Below, piece after piece: positions 63,758 through 64,000 of a stretch of 64,000 nt of DNA. The translations under genes were made by a program, and so were the position numbers. Every line of letters begins with the position of its first letter. The first letter of the stretch is position 1. Source of the stretch: Phaeodactylibacter xiamenensis (GTDB taxonomy: Bacteria; Bacteroidota; Bacteroidia; Chitinophagales; Saprospiraceae). The stretch covers positions 62,001 to 126,000 of the forward strand of contig NZ_JPOS01000079.1 of assembly GCF_000759025.1 (NCBI RefSeq), read 5' to 3'. Below the pieces are notes generated by a model, which ran no database searches, was not told the DNA's origin, and saw only the letters and a program-made list of their open reading frames with translations.

Positions 63758-64000
63758 AATTAGTGAAATTTGATTTTTTCTGCTAGATTCCCGGAGAATA
63801 ACCGGTAAAGCCGGTAAGGTTATTTTTGAAAACAACGGTTGGGCGTTTTGGATGACCGTCTTTTCGTTTTTACCGTCTTTTTGAGGTATCCTAATGAGGG
63901 AAACCGGTAACGGTTGCAGCTGAATCCTTAGCAGCTATGCTTAGTTGCAAGCCTCTGCGACCTTTGCGAATACCTTTGCGGTCTTTGCGTGACCCCCTCC
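63758..64000. other. Right-edge intergenic region
   Basis: I see no gene in these 243 bases. The last part has three CTTTGCG heptamers (around 63959-63988) and short GGTAA/CCGGTAA repetitions, which look like low-complexity intergenic sequence. Confidence 0.4.

Noticed and set aside
63959-63988. CTTTGCG heptamers at the right edge
   Set aside because: Three copies of a short word near a sequence edge are too little to call a repeat family or element.
1-64000. tRNA, rRNA, insertion sequences, integrases or attachment sites
   Set aside because: No cloverleaf arms, rRNA blocks, transposase motifs or terminal repeats were recognised in any gap on either strand.

Overview
The window is chromosomal DNA of a Bacteroidota bacterium, most likely a marine or aquatic gliding type of the Saprospiria/Lewinella kind. 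The lineage call rests on a SusC/SusD pair, several type IX secretion (T9SS) C-terminal sorting domains, SprB repeats, a propeller/Y_Y_Y sensor kinase, a DUF5916 protein, an M43 protease of the cytophagalysin type, and promoters matching the Bacteroidota consensus (TTG, about 17-23 bases, TAnnTTTG). The genus is inference. I saw no rRNA, tRNA, insertion sequence, integrase or CRISPR array.

Layout. 1-4.9 kb: a minus-strand glycan-uptake operon (SusC, SusD, and a third lipoprotein cut by the window edge). 5.3-10.4 kb: a DEDDh exonuclease, YebC with a coupled acidic protein, a DUF5916 outer-membrane protein and an LpxL-type acyltransferase. 10.5-15.5 kb: a 1648-residue protein with a propeller, 16 SprB repeats and an OmpA-like anchor. 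15.5-20.3 kb: ProC, YceI and a hybrid sensor kinase. 20.4-24.2 kb: a minus-strand block of an LVIVD lipoprotein, a small barrel protein, an ECF sigma factor and an overlapping membrane-plus-barrel protein. 24.3-28 kb: a secreted esterase, then a run of very small genes around a cold-shock protein. 28-36.2 kb: housekeeping (Fhs, MscS, an ATP-grasp-like protein, PabB/PabC, PyrF, a GntP permease). 36.5-43.5 kb: an unknown barrel protein, a lipoprotein, an aspartoacylase-family hydrolase, an enolase-superfamily enzyme, an exonuclease/GIY-YIG fusion and a NamZ-type (DUF1343) muramidase.

43.5-50.8 kb is the accessory-looking part. It is a block of secreted proteins, including a protease whose reading frame breaks at a T TTT TTA heptamer and begins with an (AC)9 microsatellite. 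Copies of the same hairpin-rich repeat lie on both sides of the block. 50.9-54 kb: a porin-like protein and an S41-type lipoprotein. 54-56 kb: an AT-rich two-gene island, an SMC-like ATPase plus an HNH nuclease, that looks like a Septu (PtuA/PtuB) anti-phage system with its own promoter. It sits immediately before sbcD and sbcC (56.1-61 kb). The right end has a PDZ/T9SS protein, an RlmK-like methyltransferase and a zinc-ribbon membrane protein.

The observations most worth following are the Septu-like pair beside SbcCD, the candidate frameshift and microsatellite in the protease gene, the repeat copies around the secreted-protein block, a TAGTGT-N7-ACACTA palindrome shared by susC and the porin gene, and two homologous mini-proteins flanking a cold-shock gene.
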